A DNA stretch of 64,000 bases from Pseudisothecium myosuroides (lineage: Eukaryota > Streptophyta > Bryopsida > Hypnales > Lembophyllaceae): contig OX637290.1 in assembly GCA_951799445.1 (NCBI GenBank), positions 24,112,987 to 24,176,986 on the forward strand. Reading direction: 5' to 3'. Under the pieces are notes generated by a model. It was not told the DNA's origin. It searched no databases and was given only the letters and a program-made list of their open reading frames with translations. The first letter of the stretch is position 1. The number at the start of each line of letters is the position of its first letter. Positions 27,601 to 38,773 of this stretch are shown one piece after another. A program made the position numbers and the translations under genes.

Positions 27601-29299
27601 TAAATGTCTGCCAGAAGGTATCTTGTCTTTAAAATCTCTCTATCTAAATTGATGTATTGCCGCTTCAGTTTTGAGATTTCAACACAAGTAAAACTGCCAC
27701 CGGGTGCTCTTCTTTTCTCGTCGGCTGTCATCTCTCGAAATTGGCCCGGAGTCTGGCAGCGAAACAGCACAAAACGTCAGTAAAAACCTCTTCTAACATC
27801 TCAGATTTTCTGACTTGACAGACCTAATAGAAGTGTTCACACAATTGACACAATTGACACAACCAAGTCAATTACCAGCCAGTGATCTTTGTTGGATTGC
27901 CATCGCTTATCCAAATCGTCCTTCGACAAGTCTAAAGTCACCACCTTCTTCGACTTCGTCGTCTTTGAAGATACAGTCACAAAGCTGCCCAAGTGAAGTG
28001 CAGCTGCTACACCCCCAGCTCCATATTTTCCGAGATAAGGCTGCAGTGGAAAATAAGTTCATCACAACGTGACACTCTAGGAACAGCATCTACATCCACA
28101 AGAATTATCGCTAAAAACCATAGCAACAGAAAAACGAGGATATGTACTGTGAACTTTCTCATATTTTACAAAATCACAAAAGCAAACGTTCAAAATCTAT
28201 CACAGATTCAGTTAATTGATTGAACTTTAAATGAAACAAAGACTCATGCCATCCAGTTATGAATTTTGCCGTCCTTTAATGACAAGATACCGTGAGAAAA
28301 GGAGGTGTTCCGCCAATGGCCTGCATGTGCACATCCCGATGAAAGGAGCCTCCAGGCTTGCCCCTGAGATTCATATTGCAGCATAAGTAGTAGAAACATG
28401 GAACCTACCACAAAATTGGAAAGCACATAACCTCACGCAAAAGTCAAAGTTGAGGACAAAAAAGACCTACCAGTATTTGATCGAATTTACATCCATTCCC
28501 GAACCGGTGTCGAAAATGCTAATTTTTTCGGCCTTCACATCCACACTTATCAACCGCCTCCGTCCCTTAACATCCCAAACTGCCTGAAGTGCATTATCCA
28601 CTTCATCAGCAAGGGCTGTTTCGACGTTATACCCTTGTGGAAGTCGTCCAAGCATTTTGGGCTCAGGCGTGATGTCCAACTGCAACAATCACTTACATAT
28701 CAGTGCATTTTGAAAACAAGCAACAAGTAATTACAAAACTCAACAGCACTTTCATACAGTCACTAACATTGAAATCATCACTTCCGAGATTACAAAGATG
28801 AGCAATCTACCTCATGAAAGTGCTTGGTGTCGGATTCTCCATCCTGGACAAGGATAATGGCAGTAGGTTGTTGAAGAACATCCTTCAAAGTGGCGACACT
28901 AGCAATTTCATTCCCGAGGGAGTCCTCAAGAAAAATGTTTTGTCCCCACCGCACTTGTCGTTTCCGCTTCTTAGGTCCCGGTTCGATGACCACCTTCCCG
29001 GCAGCGGCCCGGATGTGGTTTATGAACACTTCAATAGAAACAACGCGAGAAGCTGGCGGATACGGAAGGGTCAGCTTCGTGTTATTCGGCAACAACACGG
29101 ACACTGCTCCTCTCCGAGCATTCGTAGGCGTTGCTGGGTCCTTAAACAGGCTCCGTTTCTTGGAATCCGAGACGACACAAGAGCTGGGGCTGGACTCCAA
29201 AAGCTCCGCATCTTCGGCCAGGTCCCGCCTCCTCTTCAAAGTTCGCACTTCTGCTGAGGATTCTGCTCCCCTACTCTCCGCCACTTCAGATTTCTCCAT
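18690..29299 (-). CDS. GMI1: GMI1/SMCHD1-like protein: UBL-like N-terminus, GHKL ATPase, SMC hinge
   Basis: Thirty exons chain in frame to 2,220 residues. Exons 29299-28811, 28679-28471, 28363-28291 and 28040-27876 encode the N-terminus and ATPase; 21804-20428 is the largest (459 codons); 19374-18690 is last. Residues about 50-155 form a region that may match the ubiquitin-like domain of SMCHD1, with KKRKRQ as a possible nuclear signal. The ATPase shows ALADEVDNALQAVWD (183-199), DTGSGMD (220-226) and GKYGAGGVAAALHLG (261-275). A long beta-rich middle follows. Near the end are coiled coil, VVTLARVENEAFNK, and the hinge GFLGYAVNLLHIKPEHLQ, LRESLFY, SLDGYLI, then a basic-acidic coil. In Arabidopsis, GMI1 acts in DNA repair and its relative DMS3 in RNA-directed methylation. 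The protein is longer than I expect for GMI1, closer to SMCHD1. A few donors in the middle (25183, 22971, 22835) are weak and chosen by frame. Confidence 0.9.
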
Positions 29300-29383
29300 C
29301 TCAACCCTAAACCATGCAAAAATCTTGTCATCAACTATTTAATTGGTGAAAGAAACGACAATTAAACAGGTGAAAGATCAACC

Positions 29384-30720
29384 TCATAGAAGCTTGAGTG
29401 ATACTAGCCAGTCTAAGAAAATTGCGGGTAGAAAATAGAGTGATCTGCAGCACAAAACCAAAGACAATAGAAAGTGCGCACGATCCAAAGCAGAGTCGAA
29501 AACTCTCAAAGAACTGAAGAACAAGTGCGCAATGCCGTTCAGACAGAGGCGCGAGACCTGGCCTTTCAAGAAACACGTACCTTAGGCTTCGAAAGACTAC
29601 CCTGACGGTCTTCTCGTCGTGTCAAAATTCATCTGTCGTACAAAACCATAGAGAGTCGAAAGAGCGCACAATTCAAAGCCAAGCCGAAAACTCTCAAAGA
29701 ACTGAAGAAAAAGTGCGCAATGCCGTTCTCACAGAGGCGCGCGATCAGGTCTTCAAGAAACACGTACCTTAGGCTTCGAAAGTCTACCGTGACGGTCTTC
29801 TCGTCGTGTCCAAATTCACCTGTCATTTAAAAACCAAAGAGAATCGAAAGAGCGCACAATCCAAAGCCAAGCCGAAAACTCTCAAAGAACTGAAAAAAAA
29901 GTGCGCACTGCCGTTCTCACAGAGTCGCGCGATCAGGTCTTCAAGAAGCACGTACCTTGGGCTTCGAAAGACTACCGTGCCGGTCTTCCGTCTCGTCGTG
30001 TCCAAATTCACCTGTCGAACAAAAGCATAGAGAATCAAAAGAGCGCACAATCCAAAGCCAAGCCGCAAACTCTCAAAGAACTGCAGAAGAGCAAGTGCGC
30101 AATGCCGTTCTCACCGAGGCGCTTGATCTGGCCTTCAAAGAAACATGCAAGTTACCTAAATTAGCTTGGGCTTCCTAAGTCTACCCTGCCGGTCTTCTCG
30201 TCGTGTCCAACTTCTTCTGTCGTCTCTTCCGTTTGTTTTGTTTGAGCTCAATTGGCTCCCAGGAGAATCAAAAGAGCGCGCACAATCCACAGCCAAGCCG
30301 AAAACTCTCAAAGAAATGAAGAGCAAGTGCGCAATGCCGTTCTCACCGAGGCGCTTGATCAGGCCTTCAAGAAACGTCCCTAAATTAGCTTGGGCTTCCA
30401 CTCAAAGTCTACCCTGACGATCTTCTCGTCGTGTCCAACTTCCTCTGTCGTCTCTTCCGTTTGTTTTGTTTGAGCTTAAGCTTAATTGGCTCCCAGGAGA
30501 ATCGAAAGAGCGCACGATCCGAAGCCAAGCCGCAAACTCTCAAAGAACTGAAGCAGAACAAGTGCGCACTGCTGTTCTGACACAGGGGCGCGGCTTGTCC
30601 TTGAAGAAACACGTACTTGGGCTTCGAAAGACGAACTTTTACCTTGCCAGGCGGTCTGCTCGTCGAGTCCAACTTCAGTTCATCTGTCATCAGTCTCTTC
30701 CTTTTATTTTGTTTTATGGG
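29384..30720 (-). repeat. Six-unit tandem array of exon/intron-like modules upstream of GMI1-like gene
   Basis: Units of about 187-190 bp (first three periods) and about 232-235 bp (last ones) begin near 29470, 29659, 29846, 30036, 30268 and 30503, judged by the gaaagagcgcac string. Each contains aactctcaaagaactga, tgccgttctcac and ttctcgtcgtgtcc. Read on the minus strand, each unit has an acceptor-like GACAG and, after about 52-56 bases, a donor-like GTACGT in copies 1-3 (29581-29632, 29768-29819, 29956-30011). Copies 4-6 have altered donors. The longer units carry an extra stretch near ccgtttgttttgtttgagc. The array starts about 90 bp upstream of the GMI1-like start codon and would be its leader or promoter. 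Confidence 0.85.
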
Positions 30721-30889
30721 CTCCGAGGAATAGTGCTACACTCAAATGCTAATGATTTAACTACGGTGTGAACTATTTATCACAAGGACATTTACAATTA
30801 ACCCTACAAGGGCATAGCCCTTCCAAGTGGAGGTATAATTCCCCTCTACATACTTGGGAGGAATTCAATTATAATGTGAGGTTGTTCAT

Positions 30890-31072
30890 TGGTTGGGCAG
30901 TAGTGATGTTGTCAGAGTTGGGGGATAGTTTGTTAGTTGGGCAAAAGTAATGTTGTCAGTGCTTGGTGACAATTCATTAGTTGGGCGAAAGTGAAATTGT
31001 TCAGTGCTTGGGGATAGTTCATTGGTTGAATAGAAGTAATGTTGTCAGTGCTTCGGGGCAATTTGTCAATTG
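30890..31072. repeat. Short tandem repeats, about 44 bp x4
   Basis: Four degenerate units share gttgggca, aagtaatgttgtcagtgctt and gggatagttcatt-like strings at steps of about 44 bp. The array runs directly into the hairpin at 31102. No coding signal is present. Confidence 0.65.
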
Positions 31073-31101
31073 GCCCATCCCCTCGCCCCACATAGAATTC
31101 T

Positions 31102-31165
31102 GCACTGACAAGGGGGGCCTTTTTGTTTCTGCTGAAAAAAGCAAAAAGGACCCCCTTATCAGTGC
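31102..31165. repeat. Long hairpin, 24-nt arms, flanked by direct repeats
   Basis: Arms 31102-31125 and 31142-31165 are inverted copies matching at 22 of 24 positions, with a 16-nt loop. On each side lies a related direct repeat of the form ccccatcccctc...atagaattct (about 31070-31100 and 31184-31222). It could be a small palindromic insertion or the core of a fold-back element. Confidence 0.75.
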
Positions 31166-31547
31166 TCGAGGACAGTTCATCAATTGGCCCCATCCCCTCC
31201 CCCCATATACTATAGAATTCTACAATCCAAGGGGCTCTCACTTTTCTCCGGAACCAAAAGGAAACCCTCACTCCGAATTAACAATGTTATGCCATGATCA
31301 AGGTAGTAACCAAAACTACTATGATTATTGGCCAACAGGTGCAATTTTTTATTTCTACAATAAACAATAAAGTCCTTGAAAAAATTTGAAACAATAAAGT
31401 CTTTGGAACAATTTGGAAAAAATAAATTTGTAATAGTAGAGTGCTGATTATTTAATATTAGAATGATACAATAATGAAAATATGCACCATGATGTCCTAT
31501 ACTATAATATAAACTTGTAGAATTTTTTTTAATTATATATATTGCAG

Positions 31548-31600
31548 CATAATGAATTGATAGTTGCCATAGAAGTTTTGGCAACTATCAATTCATTATG
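31548..31600. repeat. Perfect 21-nt inverted repeat hairpin, 11-nt loop
   Basis: Arms 31548-31568 and 31580-31600 are perfectly complementary, 21 nt each. The loop is atagaagtttt. Surroundings are AT-rich non-coding DNA. A transcript would fold into a small hairpin, but nothing else supports a microRNA gene. Confidence 0.9.
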
Positions 31601-32574
31601 ATGGAATTTGGAGGTCTATGTTGACCAATAGTCGGTGTTGAACTCTATATTTTCAATACTAAAATTCCAAAATTCCTTGGCCCTTGCAATTGCAAAGTAA
31701 ATCTTTTTGACTTTCAAATCCAACTTTTTATGGCCTTTTGTTTGGAAATTAATTGAACCCAAAAAGTTCCCAGTGATTTCGTCAAAAAAGATTCAATTCC
31801 CCTAATTGAAAAGATACTAAATTCTCTATAGATCCACTTCCAAGTTTGCAAAGTGAATCCTTTTCAACTCTCATATTTTTTCTTTTTAAATTCCAAATTC
31901 CTTCAGCCTTGCTAGTTTGAAGTATAAATTGGAAATCAATGGTTCCATTGATTCCATTGATTTCCTTAAAAAACTTTTCAACTCTCCCAATTAAGAAAAA
32001 AAATTCTCTTGAGGGCTTCAATTTCATAAAATTAAAACTAAGTTATTTCTTGCAATCTACAGAAAAATGCTTGCAAACCACCTTAAAACGATGGGAGTAG
32101 GTGCCTCTCCCTTAACCCTATAACAATGCATCAATCTAAAGGTTTTTGATGGATGACAATGAATCCTTCTATATTAGATAAAAGTGTAGATGTTCATCCT
32201 CAGATTTTTGTGTGAAAAGGGGAGGTATTGCACAATAGTTTGGCCTCCAATGAGCGCTCTTGGATTTTTATTTATTTTTAAGCAAATGATTCATATGATA
32301 CCCAAAAGTATGATTTTGATAGTAGACAACACGAAGTTCTTGAATTAAATTTTTTTGCCCAACCTTCTTCATGATTTGATCACTAATGCAATACAATGAA
32401 TATTTAGGGGTGCTTTACACCCAAAGACTAGGCCAATCTATTGTATAAGAAGCCCAAAATCCTCATCTGTAATTGAACAAAAAGCTAAAATTGTGCAATT
32501 AGCATAAAAGGAGAATTGGCTTGACTTCTAGGTGCAAAGCGTTCCTAATGATCAAACAATCCTTTGGGGGGGAA

Positions 32575-32822
32575 CTTATGGGCCCAGATTGTACCATAAT
32601 TTCAAAAGGAATATCTTCTTTTCACCAAAAAATAGTCTTCTTTACCCATAAATTTTCCATTTTTATTTAAAATGTAGATGAAGTTATCAAATTTGGATGA
32701 AAAAGTGTGTGAATTGTACAAATAGAAAAATATTTTTTTGGTCCTACAGATGGATGAATGTAGAAATACACCAATGCTTCACCAAATTCTAAGTGATTGC
32801 CATCCCAACACTTTTTCAAAAA
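32575..32822. mobile_element. MITE copy A (pairs with 37802-38030)
   Basis: This stretch matches the reverse complement of 37802-38030 along most of its length. Shared strings include ttttccatttttatt, tcaaatttggatga, ttttttggtcc, gatggatgaatgtag and gcttcaccaaatt. The ends resemble inverted repeats (gcccagat at the left, gattgccatc at the right). There is no coding content. Confidence 0.75.
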
Positions 32823-35800
32823 GTAAAAAAATATAAGGTAGAGCCACCCATTCCTGACTAGTGACCCATTCCTGACCTATAGGTGCACGTGTTTCTGACC
32901 AAGCTTAGAATGCGTTTTTTTTTTCCCTTTTCAAGATTGGAACTAATAAATACATGACACATGTCCCAAGTTGTGAGAAAGAAAGTAGGAAATAATGATT
33001 AGGAAAAAAATTCTTGAATGATCGGAATTGGAAGAGTCTAGACATTGGCCACGGGTCCGGAGCACTTTTTGCCTCCCAAAATTCATAGTAATCTCGGTTC
33101 CAGCGATAAAATTACTAAAAAAAACTGCAATCCTTGTCATTTCTATTGATGTACCTCTGAAAAATACTTGTTTTGCCTTCACTACTCCATATTAGAGCTT
33201 TTGTTTTTGGCGAAATTTTGCCAGATTCCAATTCTCTCTGACAGGTTTCTGCCATTGTGCCTGGCTCCCTCTAAATATTCACCAACAAATAGAGGGCACG
33301 CAGGGGCTCCACTGTTCATCTACAGTGTGGGAAAAAAATGCCCTGCTCCATATCATGTCGGAATTCCTTATTCGGTCGGTTATGGGTGGCTCTACATTAT
33401 ATCAGAGGATGGTAGAATGATGTTAGAATTAAAACAGGAACCTTTCCCCTGTTTCATTGAGTGAATTCATTCTATGAGGGCAATTATAGTCAATACCGCT
33501 GGTGTGAGCCGCCAAAGCACCGGAAGCTCCCTCAGGTCAGGAACTGAACCCAAGCTGTACAGTCATGTAAAAGTTAAGTACAGCACAAAGCTCCTGGAGT
33601 GGCTGTGCACTCCATGCAGCTTCTTCTGACACCCCAGGCAGGGATATAATAGTCGTCGTTGTTGTGGATATGATGAGCACAGGACAAAAGCCATGAAAAA
33701 TAATTAAATTAAACAGATAATTCAACTGAAGGTGGCAATGGATGCTCACTCAATTGCTCATTGTTAAATATAATAAGGATATCAAATCATAATAAGTGGT
33801 ACAGTACTCCGAGTATACAAAACTATTCAATAGATGAGCTTCTACTGGACACTCATTCCCTTTCGGCATCTTCTTTCTCCTGCTGTCATGAGCTCATTGG
33901 CATTGTGTGTTAAGTTACAGTACTCAGTAGGCAGTCGATAGCATTTGTACTTGGCAAAAATAACTGTTCACTACAGTTGATTACTTTACGGATACTATAA
34001 CTAATGAATAATGATGTAAAAAAAATGAATAAAAAATGCTCAGATTTCCAAATTCTCACGCATTCCCATGATTGTAGTACAGTAACTCACTCCTGGTAGT
34101 TGAGTGTGGGCCTATGACCACAGAAATAAACCCTAAACCCTGGCACTGTGTCACATTGTGTAAGTTCTCATGTTGTCACTATTTATTCTACAAAAAAAAT
34201 TTAGTTTTTAGTTTTCAAATATAAAACCACTTGTCAACTATGAGAGAGTCATGAATTTTCAGATTTTATGTGAAATTTGAAATTACTGTGATTATTTAAA
34301 GGAAGAAGTGAAGAACATTCAAATCAAGTACAAAATTAGCTAAAAAAGAATCTGAAAATTTTCTCCATGGGTGTGTATGATAGTGTACAACATCATGGAG
34401 TAAAAACATATGTTGCAAAGTTCTATAATTAAAAAAGTAGTAGACTATGCTTAATGGCTCATAGTTCAAATTGCAATAAAATACTCAATTTTAGGAATTT
34501 TATAAATTTTCAAGCTAGAGTAGAAACTACACTTCACTAGCTTCATTTCATTTGTTGGTCTCAAATTCAAAAAGACCATTATTATGGCTCAAATTCACCA
34601 ATAGGTTGAAGTTGCCAAAATATACAGCATGGTGATTTGTGGATTAAGCATCTTCCTATGTAGAAAAATTAACAATACCACAAAGACAAGATTTCCAACA
34701 CAACCTCTTTGCGAAAGTGCTCAACCAAGTCCTCCCAAAATTGGATGAAAACTATTTCTTCTATCTCCTAGAGGTGCAAATTATCATCCAAAGTTCATTT
34801 TTTGTCCTCCCAAGTGTTGCATCATTTGAATATCACATACCAAAGCTATAAGGCTGAATCAAAGATTTTTGGTGGATGTTCTAAAATTGTTCTTCGTCAA
34901 TTAGTACATTAATGACAACATTTGATCAAGTGGCTCTTTGGAGGCACCTGTCATATTTGGATGTCCCTATTTTAATGTCCAATACAATCATTTTGTTGTC
35001 ATCACCCATCTTTGTATAAGAGTTATGGATGACAATTTTTTTCTCAAATTTTTATTTTTTAATAGGTAACAAAACGGATTATCTTTGAACAGGTGTACTA
35101 TAATTTAAAATTGCTCTTGCCAAATATGTTGCATCAAGAAATGAATACAAGATGTATAGTATTATTGAAGTGTTTATTATTAGAAGAAACTAATGATATT
35201 TTCTTGATCAAATCTATGATTATTTTGCAATATTCAATGTAAGATGATACAGTAGCCAAATTGTAAAAATTTCACAAGCTAAAAGCATCATTGAACTTAT
35301 CATGAATTATCAAAGCAAAATGAATTGAAAATGCTTTGGGTAAAAAAATTTAATATTTTTTTTAAATTTGACCATGTCAATTATATTTTATCTTAATACA
35401 TGATATCCTTTGTTTAATGGAAGTCTCAAAAGAATTATAAAAGACATATTTCATTGCTAATTTGAGTTTTTCCAAAGCCAATTTGGATCATAAGAAACTC
35501 CTTGGATTGTAATAGGTTTAAAAAGATTCAAAGCCAACCATCAGATTTTCTCTTGGAATCTCAATTATTTTTCCTCCATGTTTTACTATGTATATAATTG
35601 CAGACATTTTGAGGATGCCACAATTTAAGATCAAATTAGTAATTCTTCAAAAAAATGATGAAATAATGGAAGAAAAAGGAGATGTAGCCGGAGAAACATA
35701 TTTTTTGCAAAAATCTACCTTATATATGTTCAAGCAAGTTGCTTTACAATAAATTTAATTGGAGGCAAACTTATTTTTCTTAATTCCAAAATTATATTAA

Positions 35801-37801
35801 AAAGGCATTGATAACACCTAAGATAATCCTGTCAATGTATTTGATTTATCCTTCAATACATATGTTTTTCAATTTATCTTCAAAAAAATATAGATACAAC
35901 AAACTAACCATATAAATATAGTAAATTCAATCACAATTATTGATTTTTTTGACAATTTGAAAATGGTTCCTGTTTTTGAAATAATGCAAGGTCAACCAAA
36001 TGCTTTCACTTTCATATATTTAAAGAAGAACTCTATGATACTTATGAAACTCATAATTGTCTTATTATTCTTATTAGAAAGGTTACAATTTTTCATTTTT
36101 TTCTTCAAACTTCAAAGATTTTGAAGGATATATCCAAGGGCACCTTGATAGTGAACAAATATCATTGTTTTTATGTTGGTAGTGAATCTTCAAAGGCAAT
36201 AACAAACATCTTGCATATTGCCGTGCACTTTGTTCATTGTCTTTATATAATCATGAGTTTTAAAACCTAAACTCACACAAACTACTTGATGTTGATGCAT
36301 TGTAGAAATATTAGACATGACTATTCCTAACCTCCGTGGACTATGGTTGTATCTCATAATGTTGTCCTTTCTAGAGCTATGATGTTTTAATATTATAGAC
36401 TCACACATGAACATCATCGAGTAAGATATGACCATTGAGTTTATGACAAGTAATTCAAAATTATAGCATTTTTTGTAGAAATGACATCCTTTGTTGCTCC
36501 CATGATTAGGCATAATTAGACATAATTAGACATAATTAGGCATTTTTCAAAACAAGGTTTTACTTTCAAGCATCTCACCTAGTCTATATTGACTAACAAT
36601 CAAAGCACCTAGTGCAATGTTATTAATGTTCTAAGTTCACCTTTATCTATACTCAAGTTTTGATATTTTACATGAGAGTTTGTAATGCCTATTTTCTTGT
36701 TTATTTTTTTGATCTAACTTAAAATGAAATGAGTGACTAAATTTCAAAATATACAAACCAAATCTACAATTGGTCTTGTTAAATTTGGCTTGAACTTTGT
36801 AGCGTCCATGTAATATAAAATTAATTATTTTAAGATTTCCTTTGACCTACAGCCTCTAGTCTACTAAAGATCATTTCCTCCCATCCAAATTTTAGCTCCA
36901 AATTCTATTGTATAGAGTGGATACTCAATAGAACTCCAAACCCCCACAAATCCCAAGTGAAACATATTTTCCAAAAACCATATTTCCTACCAAATTAATT
37001 TTAGAAAATAATATATTTCTTGATACAAATTTAAAATGGCCACATTCGCTTTCACCATTAATTTCAACTTCATTGAATTGCTACTTTTAAAAGGCACTTA
37101 CATTGAGATTCAATATTGTACACAATGGAACACCTTCATTTGGATCCAAAGCGTCACAAAAAACCTACATGTTGATTACCCAAGATATACACAATCAAAA
37201 CTTGAAAGTCTGTAAGAGCCTATTGTTATTTTTTAGTGCACCTAGAGACAATTCTTTACAAATTTATAGTTTATTCATACAATGTCTAAATTGTGCATAC
37301 AAGAGTGTGATGGAATCCTCACTTATAATTACCAAATAAGATCTAATAAAATTAATTTGTGTTTAATAATAATAACTATATTCAATTGTAATCAATGTTG
37401 GTTGCAAGTGTGCATACATTAGGGCCAGTTTACACCTAAGCCGGACCAAAGGCCCTCTAGAATTATCCAAGTTGGGTTTTACACTTTGGCCAAGGCTCAT
37501 GCCATTTTTCATGGATGAAAAGTTCATTTCAAATCCTACATGGGCAAAGTAGATAATGTTTTGCTAGTTTTTAGGAGCTTTTTTCTTGACCACCTCTTTG
37601 AGGTAGACCTAACAAATTTTTAAAAGACCATGATAGGCTAAAACCTCAAAAAGATTGAAAAGTTTCTCTTGGATTTATACCAAGACCATGCAAAATGCCA
37701 TTAATATTTTTTGTCTTAAACTCTCGCTTTGCATGGTCACATCTGACATCATGGGATACCTTGGAGTGTTTCTGGTCTTTGGTTTGGACTAGCACTTTTT
37801 A
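32823..37801. other. AT-rich desert, no supported gene
   Basis: No exon chain or recognisable domain was found. A minus-strand frame at 33537-33749 ends in an exon-like stretch (AAWSAQPLQELCAVLNFYM), but I cannot attach it to a family or to neighbouring exons. A short 11-bp tandem (cataattagac) occurs at about 36509-36542. Isolated plus-strand frames such as 33168-33464 and 37103-37339 look accidental. Confidence 0.5.
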
Positions 37802-38030
37802 CTTTTTTGAGAAAGTGCCCAGATGGCGATCACTTAAAATTTGGTGAAGCATCGTATTTCTACATTCATCCATCTTTTGGACCAAAAAATACTTTTCAAT
37901 CTTATTCATGGAAATCCTCATCCAAATTTGACGACTTCATCCATATTTTAATAAAAATGGAAAATTTCTGACAAAACAAATCTGGTGAGAAGTAGACATT
38001 TATTTTAAAATGGTGCCATCTGGCCCCATG
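37802..38030. mobile_element. MITE copy B, inverted relative to copy A
   Basis: The element reads from gtgcccagatggcgatcac to atggtgccatctggcccc, so its ends form an imperfect inverted repeat built on CCAGATGGC. The body matches copy A at 32575-32822 in opposite orientation. Its right end abuts the leader of the NAA20 gene. Confidence 0.75.
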
Positions 38031-38773
38031 GTGAAAAAAAAAAGGGCTTGTCTCAGTTGTCTGGACCTGGGGAAACTGGTCCTTGTGTGCTTGAAAAAAC
38101 ACTCCTCGCCTTCTTTTCACGTTGCATTGCCCATCGCCATTGCCGTTGCTGCTGCCTGCTCGCCGCGCGCTCCATTTTCTTCCCGGACTTGTTCTGGTAA
38201 TTGTCACCATCAGCGCTTCCCTTGCCTTGAGTCACTTCGCCCTAGAAATTGGAATTCATCTGATGTTTCTCGTTCTTATGAAGTAGTTTTGGTCACGGGT
38301 GATTGCTAACCAAGATGTTTTAAATTAGGGTAACGGATTCTCAGGGGTTTACGGAAGGAATTTCATTTAGTGGAAGGCAGGGTTATCCAGAATATTCACT
38401 TCTAACGCTGAGCTTGTTTCCTATTATGAGTCTGGTCAAAGTTTTATTTTCGTGGTAGCAGATGAAAGAGGATTCCGACGCACTGAAGAATGCTTCATTT
38501 GGATGCAGTATGAAATAGTTATCAAGCATTAGGGTTTTGTAGGTAGATGACCTAAGAAATTAGAACAGATGTTGAGGTGGCCTGGATCCTCTTGATCAAT
38601 ACGCACCCATGGTCTGAGATATTAGGGTGGCGATTTCGGGTGACCTAACCCTCGGGTGTGGACCGGCCTTCACTTTCAGAATTGAGGATCGGATTCTGCA
38701 ATTCAAGGTTTCCTTTTTGCTCACAGTCCTTTGCTACCAGGAACGTGAGCTGGGGAGAGACGGGAGAGCAACC
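38031..38773 (+). promoter_or_regulatory. NAA20 promoter and leader region
   Basis: The region upstream of the NAA20 start codon holds a GC-richer block near 38090-38240. It contains a 24-nt core, 38131-38154, that is identical to 45681-45704 upstream of the KH gene. The surrounding 70-90 bp are also similar. No separate coding exon is evident. Confidence 0.5.

Noticed and set aside
28814..29342. Two plus-strand frames of about 150 residues
   Set aside because: They are antisense shadows of GMI1-like exon 1.
29331..30771. Six or more short frames in both directions, taken as a gene family
   Set aside because: They are translations of the tandem array. No frame is kept across units.
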